Source: Methylomonas rapida (GTDB taxonomy: Bacteria; Pseudomonadota; Gammaproteobacteria; Methylococcales; Methylomonadaceae). From it: a stretch of DNA of 64,000 nt. The stretch covers positions 434,001 through 498,000 of the forward strand of contig NZ_CP113517.1 in assembly GCF_024360925.2 (NCBI RefSeq), written 5' to 3'. Under the pieces are notes generated by a model that saw nothing but the letters and a program-made list of their open reading frames with translations, was not told the origin of the DNA and did no database searches. Positions 9,173-17,014 of the stretch are shown piece by piece. Made by a program: the position numbers and the translations under genes. Each line of letters opens with the position of its first letter. Position 1 is the stretch's first letter.

Positions 9173-9553
9173 TGGCTAAGGCTTGCAAACGACTATCGAG
9201 CAGTTTTTACTTAAGATCACTCTACCCGACAAATTCTGAGTCAGTGGACTTCCCCAAAATCGTCTCCACTATAGAAAATATACTTGTAGATTATTGATTT
9301 AAATAGGCTTTATTGCTATCCCTAGCTCTTTATTAGGGGCATTGCTATAAAATATAAGGCAAGTTAGATGCAGATAACAGTCATTCAACTCTCATAAAAT
9401 TTGGACTACTGACCGTCTGGAGTTGGCCGAAACCGTAAATCGCCGATTTCAGTCAGTCTATCTCGATAGCTGACGTTCAAATTTTAAGGGATTCGATGAT
9501 GCCAAAATCGCTGCTCAAAGTGTTAGAGCAGGTTGATGGCTGAGAGTCGCGTT
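9173..9553. other. Non-coding gap, no gene seen
   Basis: The bases between the AGAAT cluster and the phosphoesterase gene hold no open frame of credible composition. Fragments look like decayed intergenic sequence. It lies downstream of the minus-strand phosphoesterase, but I found no strong terminator hairpin. Confidence 0.4.
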
Positions 9554-10348
9554 TTAGCTAATATCCGATAATGGCGCTTGCGATGAGTGAGCGATTGTTT
9601 CCACTTCCTGTTTTTGCCATCTGATCAATTCCAGGTGGCCATCCTGGTGTTCGATGATGGCAGTGCAGCTTTCGACGAAGTCGCCGGTATTCACGTATAA
9701 GAAGCCTTCGATGTCCTTGATTTCGGCGTGATGAATGTGTCCGCAAATCACGCCGTCCACGCCTTCATGCTTGAGGGTTTTGACGATGGTTTCCTCGTAG
9801 TCGGACATGAATTTCACGACGTTTTTGACCTTGAATTTGACGAAGGCGGCCAAGGAAAAGTGAGACTGCACGCCAAGAAAGCGTCTGATGGTGCGCAGGA
9901 TTCGGTTTATTTCGATCAGCCAGTCATAACCGACGGCACCCAGTTTGGCCATCCAGCGATGATGTTGGGCAATGGTGTCGTATTCATCCCCGTGTACCAC
10001 CAGGAAGCGTTTGCCTTGCTTGGTGGTATGGATGTCCGATTTCTTGATCACGATGTCGCCGAAGACATACTCGTCGTAATCCCTGACATTTTCATCGTGA
10101 TTGCCGGGCACATAAATGATTTGCGTGCCATGGCGCGCCTTGCGCAAAATTTTCTGGATCACGGTGTTGTGGTCGCGCGGCCAGTACATTTTTTTCGATA
10201 GCGCCCAAAAATCGATGATGTCGCCGACCAAGTACAGCTTGTCGCTATCGTTATGTTTTAAAAAATCCAGCAAGGTATCGGCTTGGCATTGGGTGGAGCC
10301 GATATGGAGATCGGAAATCCATATCGTGCGGTAAATCGATGTCGTCAT
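9554..10348 (-). CDS. LpxH-like metallophosphoesterase (UDP-2,3-diacylglucosamine diphosphatase family)
   Basis: 264 residues of the calcineurin-like phosphoesterase superfamily. The metal-binding motifs are complete: SDLHIG (13-18), GDIIDFW, GNHDENVRD, VVHGDEYD and CGHIHHAEIK. The pattern is that of the COG2908 branch including LpxH, which cleaves UDP-diacylglucosamine to lipid X in lipid A synthesis. Paralogues exist whose substrates differ, and its neighbour is a PhoU protein rather than lipid A genes, so the substrate is uncertain. It follows the PhoU gene by 35 bases on the same strand and may share its transcript. Confidence 0.8.
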   Translation of the reverse strand: MTTSIYRTIWISDLHIGSTQCQADTLLDFLKHNDSDKLYLVGDIIDFWALSKKMYWPRDHNTVIQKILRKARHGTQIIYVPGNHDENVRDYDEYVFGDIVIKKSDIHTTKQGKRFLVVHGDEYDTIAQHHRWMAKLGAVGYDWLIEINRILRTIRRFLGVQSHFSLAAFVKFKVKNVVKFMSDYEETIVKTLKHEGVDGVICGHIHHAEIKDIEGFLYVNTGDFVESCTAIIEHQDGHLELIRWQKQEVETIAHSSQAPLSDIS

Positions 10349-10383
10349 AATGTATCTCTCGGACTAAATCTTGCCAAAAGGGC

Positions 10384-11172
10384 TCATTGACGCAGCTGAA
10401 GTGCTTTCCCTGGAGCAAAACTGGCTCGATGCTCGTGCGCATAATCATGGCGGGAGGGCGCATTGTCGGGTGTCGAAAGCCGGCGCATGTCCACGCTATC
10501 CAGCATCAGGATTTGATATTCGGCGATATGGCGGGAAAGTCCGGCGCAACGTTCCAGTGCTTTCAGAATGCGCAGCGCGTCCAGTGAGTGATCGATGCCC
10601 GAAGAACTTCGCGTCATGATGACCAATTGATGTTCCAGGCTTTGTTGTAGCAGGGTATCGCAGTTCCAGCCATAACGCATCAGTTTGTAAGCTTGATTGG
10701 AATAGCGGGTTTCTTGAACTACCGCCATTTTGTCGAGCATGATTTTGATCATCCTGCCAATCTTGATGATGTCCGTCAATAACTCCGCATTGTCGGCGGC
10801 GCCGTGGCAAGCGAGCAGCGATTCGCTCAGTCTGGCAAAATCCGCGACTTCATTGCCGATTTTTTCCAGCGTGCCGGCCATTTTGGAAACGATCATCAAG
10901 GTGCGCAGATCGCTGGGCAGCGTCAGGCTTGCATCAAGCAAGAGATGAACTTCGTTTTCGATGCGGGCTTGATAATCATCGACTTTGCGGTCGCGGGCAA
11001 TCACGCGCAAGGCCAGGTCAGCGTCGGCGTAATCCAGTGCATGCAGGGTCTGTTCCAGCTGATACATCAGCAGTTCGGTCATTTCCAGCAGTAGGCCTTG
11101 CAAAGCGCCGAGTTTGCCGTCGAAAAGATGCAGCGGGCTTTCGGGCTCGATTTCGCTAGTCTGATTGGTCAT
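10384..11172 (-). CDS. PhoU-domain protein
   Basis: 262 residues, nearly all alpha-helical, with two PhoU-like three-helix bundles; the segments ALDYADADLALRVIARDRKVD and LPSDLRTLMIVSKMAGTLEKIGNEVADFARL in shorter form (VIARDRKVDDYQ, ISKMAG-type, EKIGNEVADFA) are typical. PhoU proteins bind metal clusters and modulate phosphate transport and Pho signalling at the membrane. No pst or PiT transporter gene lies nearby, so the partner is elsewhere. The downstream metallophosphoesterase is probably in the same operon. Confidence 0.85.
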   Translation of the reverse strand: MTNQTSEIEPESPLHLFDGKLGALQGLLLEMTELLMYQLEQTLHALDYADADLALRVIARDRKVDDYQARIENEVHLLLDASLTLPSDLRTLMIVSKMAGTLEKIGNEVADFARLSESLLACHGAADNAELLTDIIKIGRMIKIMLDKMAVVQETRYSNQAYKLMRYGWNCDTLLQQSLEHQLVIMTRSSSGIDHSLDALRILKALERCAGLSRHIAEYQILMLDSVDMRRLSTPDNAPSRHDYAHEHRASFAPGKALQLRQ

Positions 11173-11449
11173 GGGTCCTGTCCTGAATCAAGGCGCAATT
11201 AGGAATGAATCGAATTGTAGGTATTTTGCGTTACAACAATGTGACAAGGGTTCTCGATGATTCGATTCGCATGAGTCGCTGCTTGGCAAACAGCGTTTTG
11301 GGTGCTTGTGGGAGGCAATCGAGCGCCTTACACTATGATGCGTCCTCGGTATATTTGGCTTGGTCCATGCCGGTTAGGGCCTTTTGCTGGCTTGGCGCGA
11401 TACGGCAAGCCAGGCGGAATGGCTTGTAGACTTCAAAAGGAGTAATGCC

Positions 11450-11884
11450 ATGCATGAATTTTTACATCTGGTTTGCCCGGATTGTTTGGCCGTCAATCGC
11501 TTGCCAAGCGGTCGGTTGCAGCAGGAGCCCAAATGCGGGAAATGCCACCGGCCACTGTTCACTGGGCATCCCGTGGAGTTGAAAACCGGAAATTTCGATC
11601 GCCACTTATCGCGCAGCGATATTCCGTTGCTGGTCGACTTTTGGGCGGCTTGGTGCGGGCCATGCAAAATGATGGCGCCGGCCTTTTTGCAAGCCGCACC
11701 AATGCTGGAGCCTGCCGTCAGGTTGGCCAAAGTGGATACCGAAGCCGAACCGCAACTTGGTAGCCGTTTCAATGTCCGCAGTATTCCAACGTTGATATTG
11801 TTCGCGGGTGGACGCGAACTGGCCAGGCAATCCGGAGCGATCGGGGCTCAAGATATTGTGCGTTGGGTAAAGGCTCGGTTGTAA
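11450..11884 (+). CDS. trxC: Thioredoxin 2 (zinc-binding thioredoxin)
   Basis: 144 residues. The ATG at 11450 follows AAAAGGAG at good spacing; an open extension upstream is not needed. The N-terminal CPDC...CGKC pairs form the zinc site that marks TrxC, followed by a thioredoxin domain with the active site WAAWCGPCKMM and the cis-proline segment VRSIPTLILF. It is a cytoplasmic disulfide reductase, in E. coli induced by oxidative stress. It sits near a peroxiredoxin and a globin, a small redox-defence neighbourhood, with its 3' end converging on the globin gene. Confidence 0.93.
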   Translation: MHEFLHLVCPDCLAVNRLPSGRLQQEPKCGKCHRPLFTGHPVELKTGNFDRHLSRSDIPLLVDFWAAWCGPCKMMAPAFLQAAPMLEPAVRLAKVDTEAEPQLGSRFNVRSIPTLILFAGGRELARQSGAIGAQDIVRWVKARL

Positions 11885-11897
11885 CCAGTCGTTGGGA

Positions 11898-12428
11898 TCA
11901 GGCCGCGCGCCTGCCCAGTAAACCGTCGCGAGCGTTTTTGCCCATTTCCAGTAACCGATTGGCTAAATTGGCGGAAGCATCTACTTCTTGTAAGGCGGCG
12001 GTCAAATGTTCCATCGCGACGTCATAGTGACTATCGTTCGGTGCCAGTTTGAGCAAATGTCCGTGCGCTTCACACAATGGCATGGGTTTAGCGGGTTGCT
12101 CGCCGCCGATGACGTCCAGCAAAAACATAAAGTCGTTGCCGGTGACCAGGCTGGGTTTGGCATTATTTCTGGCGAAGGCGGCCATGAAGTAGGCATCCAA
12201 CAAGGTTGTCCAATCGATATCTTGATCGGCCGGCTTGAACGTCGCGGCTTTGACTAACGCTTTGAGTGGTGCGCTTTGTTCGGCCGCCGGTTTGTTGTTG
12301 AAGAAGCGATTGACCCGATAATCTCCCAGCATTTTGTCGTGGAATGCATCGACGATACGGTCGAGCACGTCCTCATTCGCAAGCGGTGCAAATTCTGGCT
12401 GTAACGGTAGGGCGTGGACGGCGTTCAT
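11898..12428 (-). CDS. Truncated-hemoglobin-like globin
   Basis: 176 residues, longer than the usual 120-130 for group I truncated globins. The core shows LDRIVDAFHDKMLGDYRVN then RFFNN, a helix B/E-like stretch, and LCEAHGHLLKLAPNDSHYDV, where the SHYDVAMEHL histidine fits the proximal haem ligand. Such proteins bind O2 or NO; the physiological role is not readable here. The extra N-terminal (about 20) and C-terminal residues have no recognised motif. It lies tail to tail with trxC, 13 bases apart. Confidence 0.7.
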   Translation of the reverse strand: MNAVHALPLQPEFAPLANEDVLDRIVDAFHDKMLGDYRVNRFFNNKPAAEQSAPLKALVKAATFKPADQDIDWTTLLDAYFMAAFARNNAKPSLVTGNDFMFLLDVIGGEQPAKPMPLCEAHGHLLKLAPNDSHYDVAMEHLTAALQEVDASANLANRLLEMGKNARDGLLGRRAA

Positions 12429-12590
12429 TGTTTCCCCTTGTTTTTGGATTTAGGTTAGCGATGTTCCGCTTGCGCCGGCGTGCCTAATGGCGATGTCTCC
12501 TGGCGCGTTCGAAAGAACAGGTTGTTTGCGAAGGTCAGTTTTCCAGTAGAAAGGGGTTTGTCAAATCGAGCGAATTTTTCTGTCGAGCAT

Positions 12591-12621
12591 AAAAAAGGCG
12601 CAGTGCCGAAGCAATGCGCCC
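12591..12621 (-). terminator. Rho-independent terminator of the peroxiredoxin gene
   Basis: Read on the minus strand, GGGCGCATTGC, loop CTTCGG, then a TGCGCC arm is followed by six T, directly beyond the peroxiredoxin stop codon at 12643. Confidence 0.88.
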
Positions 12622-12642
12622 GTTAGCTTTGTCGGCTAGTGA

Positions 12643-13245
12643 TTACAGCTTGTCAGCGTTTTTGCTCAGGTACTCGGCAACGCCCGCGGGGCTGGCGTTC
12701 ATGCCGGAATCGCCTTTGTTCCAGCCGGCTGGGCAAACTTCGCCGTGGGCTTCGTGGAATTGCAGCGCGTCGATCATGCGGATCATTTCATCGATGTTGC
12801 GGCCCAGTGGCAGGTCGTTGACGACTTGGTGACGAACCACGCCGTTTTTGTCGATCAGGAAGCTGCCGCGGAAGGCCACGCCACCAGCGGATTCGACGTC
12901 ATAGTCTTTACAGATGCTATGAGTGATGTCGGCTGCCAATGTATAACGGACAGGGCCGATGCCGCCTTGGTTGACGGGGGTGTTGCGCCAGGCGTTGTGG
13001 GTAAAGTGAGAGTCGATGGAGACGCCAATGACTTCCACGCCGCGGCTTTTGAATTCATCGATACGGTGGTCGAATGCAATCAGTTCGCTTGGGCAAACGA
13101 AGGTAAAGTCCAGCGGATAGAAGAAAACAACGGCATATTTGCCGCGAGTCGCTTCAGAAAAACTGAACGAGTCAACGATTTGGCCATCGGCCAATACTGC
13201 AGGAACTGTAAAGTCAGGTGCTTGCTTGCCAACTAAAACGCTCAT
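12643..13245 (-). CDS. Typical 2-Cys peroxiredoxin (AhpC/Prx family)
   Basis: 200 residues from the ATG at 13245, which has GGAG upstream; the 10-residue extension to 13275 is rejected. The peroxidatic cysteine lies in DFTFVCPSELIAF and the resolving cysteine in GEVCPAGWNKG near the C-terminus, so it is a typical 2-Cys enzyme, 187-200 residues in the family. It reduces H2O2 and organic peroxides in the cytoplasm using AhpF- or thioredoxin-type donors. No ahpF gene is adjacent; trxC 800 bases away may serve. It has its own strong terminator and a long, palindrome-rich upstream region. Confidence 0.93.
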   Translation of the reverse strand: MSVLVGKQAPDFTVPAVLADGQIVDSFSFSEATRGKYAVVFFYPLDFTFVCPSELIAFDHRIDEFKSRGVEVIGVSIDSHFTHNAWRNTPVNQGGIGPVRYTLAADITHSICKDYDVESAGGVAFRGSFLIDKNGVVRHQVVNDLPLGRNIDEMIRMIDALQFHEAHGEVCPAGWNKGDSGMNASPAGVAEYLSKNADKL

Positions 13246-13381
13246 TGCTTTTTCTCCAAAGTTATTTAAAAACAAACGGTTATGAGTGTGTTTGCGCCTA
13301 TCGGGTAGGGCTGTGGGCTATTCTACACTAAATTACTCGGGAATCATCCTTTGATCCTAGTAAATTTCGCTTGCGCAACTG

Positions 13382-13414
13382 ACAAATTAACGTTAATTTG
13401 TAAGCCGACGCTTA
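13382..13414. promoter_or_regulatory. Perfect 20-bp palindrome plus second inverted repeat between divergent genes
   Basis: ACAAATTAACGTTAATTTGT at 13382-13401 is a perfect 20-bp palindrome. It runs directly into TAAGCCGACGCTTA (13401-13414), a 5-bp inverted repeat around four bases. Both lie in the 243-base gap between the divergent peroxiredoxin and AP2-like genes, a position expected for an operator. The binding protein is unknown; the symmetry suggests a dimeric helix-turn-helix regulator. Confidence 0.6.
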
Positions 13415-13488
13415 CATGACTAACGGACGGTATTTGACTCAATGAGACTATCTTGTGGGCTTTATTGACTTAGATGGGTTGATGACGT

Positions 13489-14001
13489 ATGGCAAAGGTT
13501 AAACACATTACAGAACCCGATGCTTTTGGCTTTCAGGTTCGGATTGTCCGGCGCGGCAAAGAAAGTAGCCGTTATTTTTCACATAAATTGTGGGGTAGCA
13601 AAACCAAATCGTTGAAAGCGGCCATAACGTGGCGCGATCAGATGCTGGTGGTATTGAAGGGCAGCAAGACCCGCTTTTTGAAGCCGCCCAAAAACAAAAC
13701 CACCACGGGCGTGACAGGGGTTTCCAGAACCATCAAATTCGATCACCGCAAGGATAAAAGTTATTTGTGCTACACGGTGTTTTGGGTAAAAGACGGCAAA
13801 TCCCGTAACAAAACCTTCCAGGTTGGCAATGTGCAAACGGTGACGGCCGATGATGAATTGCATGCTTTTCGTACCGCGCGCTTGTTCCGGAGTTGCTACG
13901 AACATGCGATCGATCACGATGCGTATTTCGACGATAGCAAATTCGTCAACTGGAAAAAGACCCGTTTGTACGAGAACGAAAATTTGAACGCCGTTTCTTG
14001 A
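13489..14001 (+). CDS. AP2/ERF-like DNA-binding domain protein
   Basis: 170 residues, basic. The segment TTGVTGVSRTIKF, then SYLCYTVFWVKDGKSRNKTFQVGN, then FRTARLFRSCYEHAI matches the AP2-like fold found in bacteria in homing endonucleases, integrases and stand-alone proteins. A weaker related unit lies in the first 50 residues (FGFQVRIVRRGKESSRYFSH, then SLKAAITWRD), so there may be two tandem AP2-like modules. There is no nuclease motif. It may be a small transcription factor; its target is unknown. It diverges from the peroxiredoxin gene with a strong palindrome between. Confidence 0.7.
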   Translation: MAKVKHITEPDAFGFQVRIVRRGKESSRYFSHKLWGSKTKSLKAAITWRDQMLVVLKGSKTRFLKPPKNKTTTGVTGVSRTIKFDHRKDKSYLCYTVFWVKDGKSRNKTFQVGNVQTVTADDELHAFRTARLFRSCYEHAIDHDAYFDDSKFVNWKKTRLYENENLNAVS

Positions 14002-14123
14002 TGGGGGCGGTGGCCTTCGATAGTGGCTGGCTGAACGGGGTGTTCGTTCTGCCAGCTACCGATTTGCTTCTACAGTAACGCTCATGAAGGCTTGGCATCG
14101 CCCCGGCAAATGAAAGTTCTGGC

Positions 14124-14185
14124 TGTAGGAGCGACGCACAGTCGCGATAAATGGCTTCAATTCGCGACTATGCGTCGCTCCCACA
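14124..14185. repeat. Family A intergenic palindrome, copy 1
   Basis: A 62-base imperfect hairpin starting TGTAGGAGCGACGCACAGTC and ending with the inverse (GACTATGCGTCGCTCCCACA) around a GATAAATGGCTTCAATT core. The arms are about 20 bases. Related copies are at 27764, 29789, 32112, 43014 and 47322. This one lies just past the stop of minus-strand nadC and could act as its 3' structure. Confidence 0.9.
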
Positions 14186-14192
14186 ATGACTT

Positions 14193-15020
14193 TCAGAGTA
14201 ATTCGATGCGCATCGACAAGTCGATTGCGATGATATTTTTGGTCAATGCACCGATAGAAATGTAATCGACGCCAGTGTCGGCCACGCTACGGATGTTTTC
14301 CAAGCCGATGTTGCCCGATGCCTCCAGTTCGACTGCGCCCTGGGTGATCGCGACGGCGCGCTTCATGTCTTCCAGCGAGAAATTGTCCAGCATGATGCGA
14401 TCGGGTTTGGCGGCCAGTGCTTCTTCCAGTTCGCTCAAGGATTCCACTTCCACTTCAACGGGCACGTCGCTCAGGGTTCTGGCCTTGTTGATTGCGGCGC
14501 TGATCGAGCCGGCTGCGATGATGTGGTTTTCTTTGATCAACACGGCGTCGAACAAGCCGATCCGGTGATTGGTGCAGCCGCCGCATCTGACGGCGTATTT
14601 TTGCGCCAATCTCAAACCGGGCAAGGTTTTGCGGGTATCCAGCACTTTGCAGCCGGTTCCGGCGACGGCATGGGCATAACGACGCGCGGTCGTCGCGGTT
14701 GCCGACAAGGTCTGCAGCAAGTTCAGCGCCGTTCTTTCGCCCGTCAACAAAGCCCTGGCGGGGCCGCTGAGGCGGCAAAGCACAGCGTTCGCGGGTACTT
14801 CATCGCCATCATCGAAAAACCATTCGATGCCAATGTCTTGGCTGAGTTGCCAGAAAACCGCATCAAACCAGGCCAGGCCGCAAAGCACCATGTCCTCGCG
14901 TGTGGTGACTCTTGCCGTTGCCCGTGTGGTTTCCGGAATGATGCTGGCGGTGATGTCGCCGCTGCCCAAATCCTCGGCAAGATAAGCGGCAATTTCTTCG
15001 TGGGAGGGGCGTAGGTTCAT
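14193..15020 (-). CDS. nadC: Nicotinate-nucleotide pyrophosphorylase (quinolinate phosphoribosyltransferase)
   Basis: 275 residues, standard for NadC. It converts quinolinate and PRPP to nicotinate mononucleotide in de novo NAD synthesis. Family marks: EDLGSGDITASIIPE at the N-terminus, LTGERTALNLLQTLSATATT, the substrate-binding DTRKTLPGLRLAQKYAVRCG and HRIGLFDAVLIKENHI, and the C-terminal VELEASGNIGLENI and YISIGALTKN. Divergent from ampD, as is common in gammaproteobacteria, with 100 bases between the starts. Confidence 0.96.
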   Translation of the reverse strand: MNLRPSHEEIAAYLAEDLGSGDITASIIPETTRATARVTTREDMVLCGLAWFDAVFWQLSQDIGIEWFFDDGDEVPANAVLCRLSGPARALLTGERTALNLLQTLSATATTARRYAHAVAGTGCKVLDTRKTLPGLRLAQKYAVRCGGCTNHRIGLFDAVLIKENHIIAAGSISAAINKARTLSDVPVEVEVESLSELEEALAAKPDRIMLDNFSLEDMKRAVAITQGAVELEASGNIGLENIRSVADTGVDYISIGALTKNIIAIDLSMRIELL

Positions 15021-15120
15021 GATCTGTCTTGGCTGGCGTGAAACATGAGTCCATTATAAACCAACCGGGCCGGACCCTTGGCCGTGAGAAAATACCGCAA
15101 ACGTTAAATCGCTACCCGAC

Positions 15121-15663
15121 ATGCAAATCCATAATCATCGAATCGATTGCGCCAGACAGCTAAATTCCCCGAATTGCGATGAACGTCCCGATCCAGAGGA
15201 CATCACGTTGCTGGTGATTCATTGCATCAGCTTGCCGCCGGAGCAATTTGACGGTGATTATATCGATCAATTGTTTTGTAACGGACTCAACCCGGATGAA
15301 CATCCTTATTTTGCCGAAATTCACGGGCTCAAAGTGTCGGCCCATGTCTTGATCCGGCGGGATGGTTCGCTGGTGCAATATGTGCCGTTCGATAGGCGCG
15401 CCTGGCATGCCGGGGTTTCTTGGCATCAGGGGCGCGAGCGATGCAATGATTTTTCGATCGGCATCGAACTGGAAGGTTCGGTCAATCAGGTCTATAGCGA
15501 CAGGCAATATGCTCAACTGGCCGAGTTGGTGCGCGCATTGTTGGCGAACTACCCAGCCTTGAGCCGGGAGCGAATTGTTGGGCACAGTGACATAGCGCCT
15601 GGCCGGAAGTCCGATCCCGGCCCCTTTTTTGACTGGCAAAGGCTGAATGATTTATTGGTCTAG
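15121..15663 (+). CDS. ampD: 1,6-anhydro-N-acetylmuramyl-L-alanine amidase AmpD
   Basis: 180 residues, the family size. A cytoplasmic zinc amidase in peptidoglycan recycling that removes the peptide from anhydro-muropeptides. The zinc ligands are expected in LLVIHCISLPP, HAGVSW and GHSDIAPGRKSDPGP; the FDRRAWHAGVSWHQGRERCN segment is typical. It is divergent from nadC and its last 12 bases overlap the end of nudE on the other strand. In bacteria with ampC its loss affects beta-lactamase induction; no ampC is seen here. Confidence 0.94.
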   Translation: MQIHNHRIDCARQLNSPNCDERPDPEDITLLVIHCISLPPEQFDGDYIDQLFCNGLNPDEHPYFAEIHGLKVSAHVLIRRDGSLVQYVPFDRRAWHAGVSWHQGRERCNDFSIGIELEGSVNQVYSDRQYAQLAELVRALLANYPALSRERIVGHSDIAPGRKSDPGPFFDWQRLNDLLV

Positions 15664-16224
15664 GCTGGTTGGCTGGCGCTTGCGCAGGTGCTCGGCCGCC
15701 AAATACAAGGCGGCAATCGAACGCGCTTCGCTGCATTCGCCGCTGGTCAATAGACGTTCTATCTGGCTTAACGACCACGGAACCACTTCCAGTTCTTCCG
15801 GTTCGTCACCGGCTAGTTTTTCCGGGTACAGGTCTTCCGCCAGAATGATGTCTATCGTATGTTCCAGATAGGCGGGAGCCAACGAAACGGTATGCAGATG
15901 ATGCAGGCGGCGGGCCCCATAACCTGCTTCTTCCTTCAGTTCACGATTGGCCGCGTCCAGATTGTCTTCCCCAGCATCGATTTTGCCTTTGGGCAGACCC
16001 AGTTCGTAGCGATGCAGGCCGGCGGCGTATTCTCTGATCAGTAGCACGGTGTTGTGATCCAGCATGGGCACCACCAGTACGGCGCCTGATGTGCCGCTTT
16101 TGGCCAGGCGTTCGTATTGACGAAGTTCACCGCTGCTGAATTCCAGTTCCAATGATTCGATGCGGAATTGCCGCGTTTCGGCGATTACTGCGCGGTTGTG
16201 AATGATGGGCATTTTTCTGGACAT
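15652..16224 (-). CDS. nudE: ADP compounds hydrolase NudE (Nudix)
   Basis: 190 residues from the ATG at 16224, chosen because MSRKMPIIHNRAVIAETRQF matches the length and register of the E. coli NudE N-terminus; an ATG at 16260 and the open frame up to 16380 give longer but unsupported starts. The Nudix box is GKIDAGEDNLDAANRELKEE followed by AGYG. ADP-ribose, Ap3A and NADH are known NudE substrates. It diverges from yrfG; nudE and yrfG are also close neighbours in E. coli. Confidence 0.88.
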   Translation of the reverse strand: MSRKMPIIHNRAVIAETRQFRIESLELEFSSGELRQYERLAKSGTSGAVLVVPMLDHNTVLLIREYAAGLHRYELGLPKGKIDAGEDNLDAANRELKEEAGYGARRLHHLHTVSLAPAYLEHTIDIILAEDLYPEKLAGDEPEELEVVPWSLSQIERLLTSGECSEARSIAALYLAAEHLRKRQPTSLDQ

Positions 16225-16339
16225 GGGACTTGCGAGAGGGCTGATAGTCGAAAATGACATCGTAACAGAGCCGTAATGACAAAGCCTCGGCTTTTTCGCT
16301 ACCATTGAAGCTCGATATATCTCGTTGGAGAGGTCTGTA

Positions 16340-17014
16340 ATGCTCGCGTGGCCCGACATCAAAACCGTGTTATTGGACATGGATGGTACTTTGCTGGATT
16401 TGAACTTCGATAATCATTTTTGGCAGGAATTCGTGCCGCTACGTTTTGCCGAGTTGCACGGGTTGACGCTGGAAGAGTCCAAAAGGCAGCTCAAGCCCCG
16501 CTTCAAGGCCATGGAAGGCCGGCTAGAATGGTACTGCCTGGATTACTGGGGTGAAGAATTGAAGCTGGATCTCGCCGGGTTGAAGCAGGAGTTGGCGGGC
16601 TTGATCGCGGTGCATCCGCATGTCACCGAATTTCTGGAAGCCGTGCGCGGCAGTGGGCGGCGCTTGTTGCTGGTGACCAATGCCCATCGCGGCAGTCTGA
16701 GTCTGAAAATGGAAAAAACCTGTTTGCATCGGTTTTTCGATGACATCATTTCATCGCATGATTTTGGTTTGGCCAAGGAGCAGCAGGGATTTTGGCAGGC
16801 TCTGCAGGATAAGCACGTGTTTGAGAAACACAGCACGCTGTTGGTCGATGACAGTTTGGCGGTGCTGCGTTCGGCGCAGGCTTTCGGCATTGCTTATCTG
16901 GTGTCGATCAGCAGGCCGGATAGCCGGGCGCCGGTCCGGACGATTACGGAGTTTCCGGCTGTGGAGGATTTTCGGGCGATGATGCCGGGGCTGGTACCGG
17001 GCGAGGGCCTTTGA
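16340..17014 (+). CDS. yrfG: GMP/IMP nucleotidase YrfG (HAD family)
   Basis: 224 residues starting at the ATG at 16340 behind GGAGAGG. A HAD-superfamily phosphatase: motif I LLDMDGTLLDLNFDN, motif II VTNAHR, lysine LAKEQQGF and motif IV LLVDDSLAVLRSA. The WQEFVPLRFAELHGL and EGRLEWYCLDYW segments are specific to the YrfG group, which dephosphorylates GMP and IMP. Its 3' end overlaps the 3' end of minus-strand rhlB by 71 bases, so the two transcripts are complementary there. Confidence 0.9.
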   Translation: MLAWPDIKTVLLDMDGTLLDLNFDNHFWQEFVPLRFAELHGLTLEESKRQLKPRFKAMEGRLEWYCLDYWGEELKLDLAGLKQELAGLIAVHPHVTEFLEAVRGSGRRLLLVTNAHRGSLSLKMEKTCLHRFFDDIISSHDFGLAKEQQGFWQALQDKHVFEKHSTLLVDDSLAVLRSAQAFGIAYLVSISRPDSRAPVRTITEFPAVEDFRAMMPGLVPGEGL

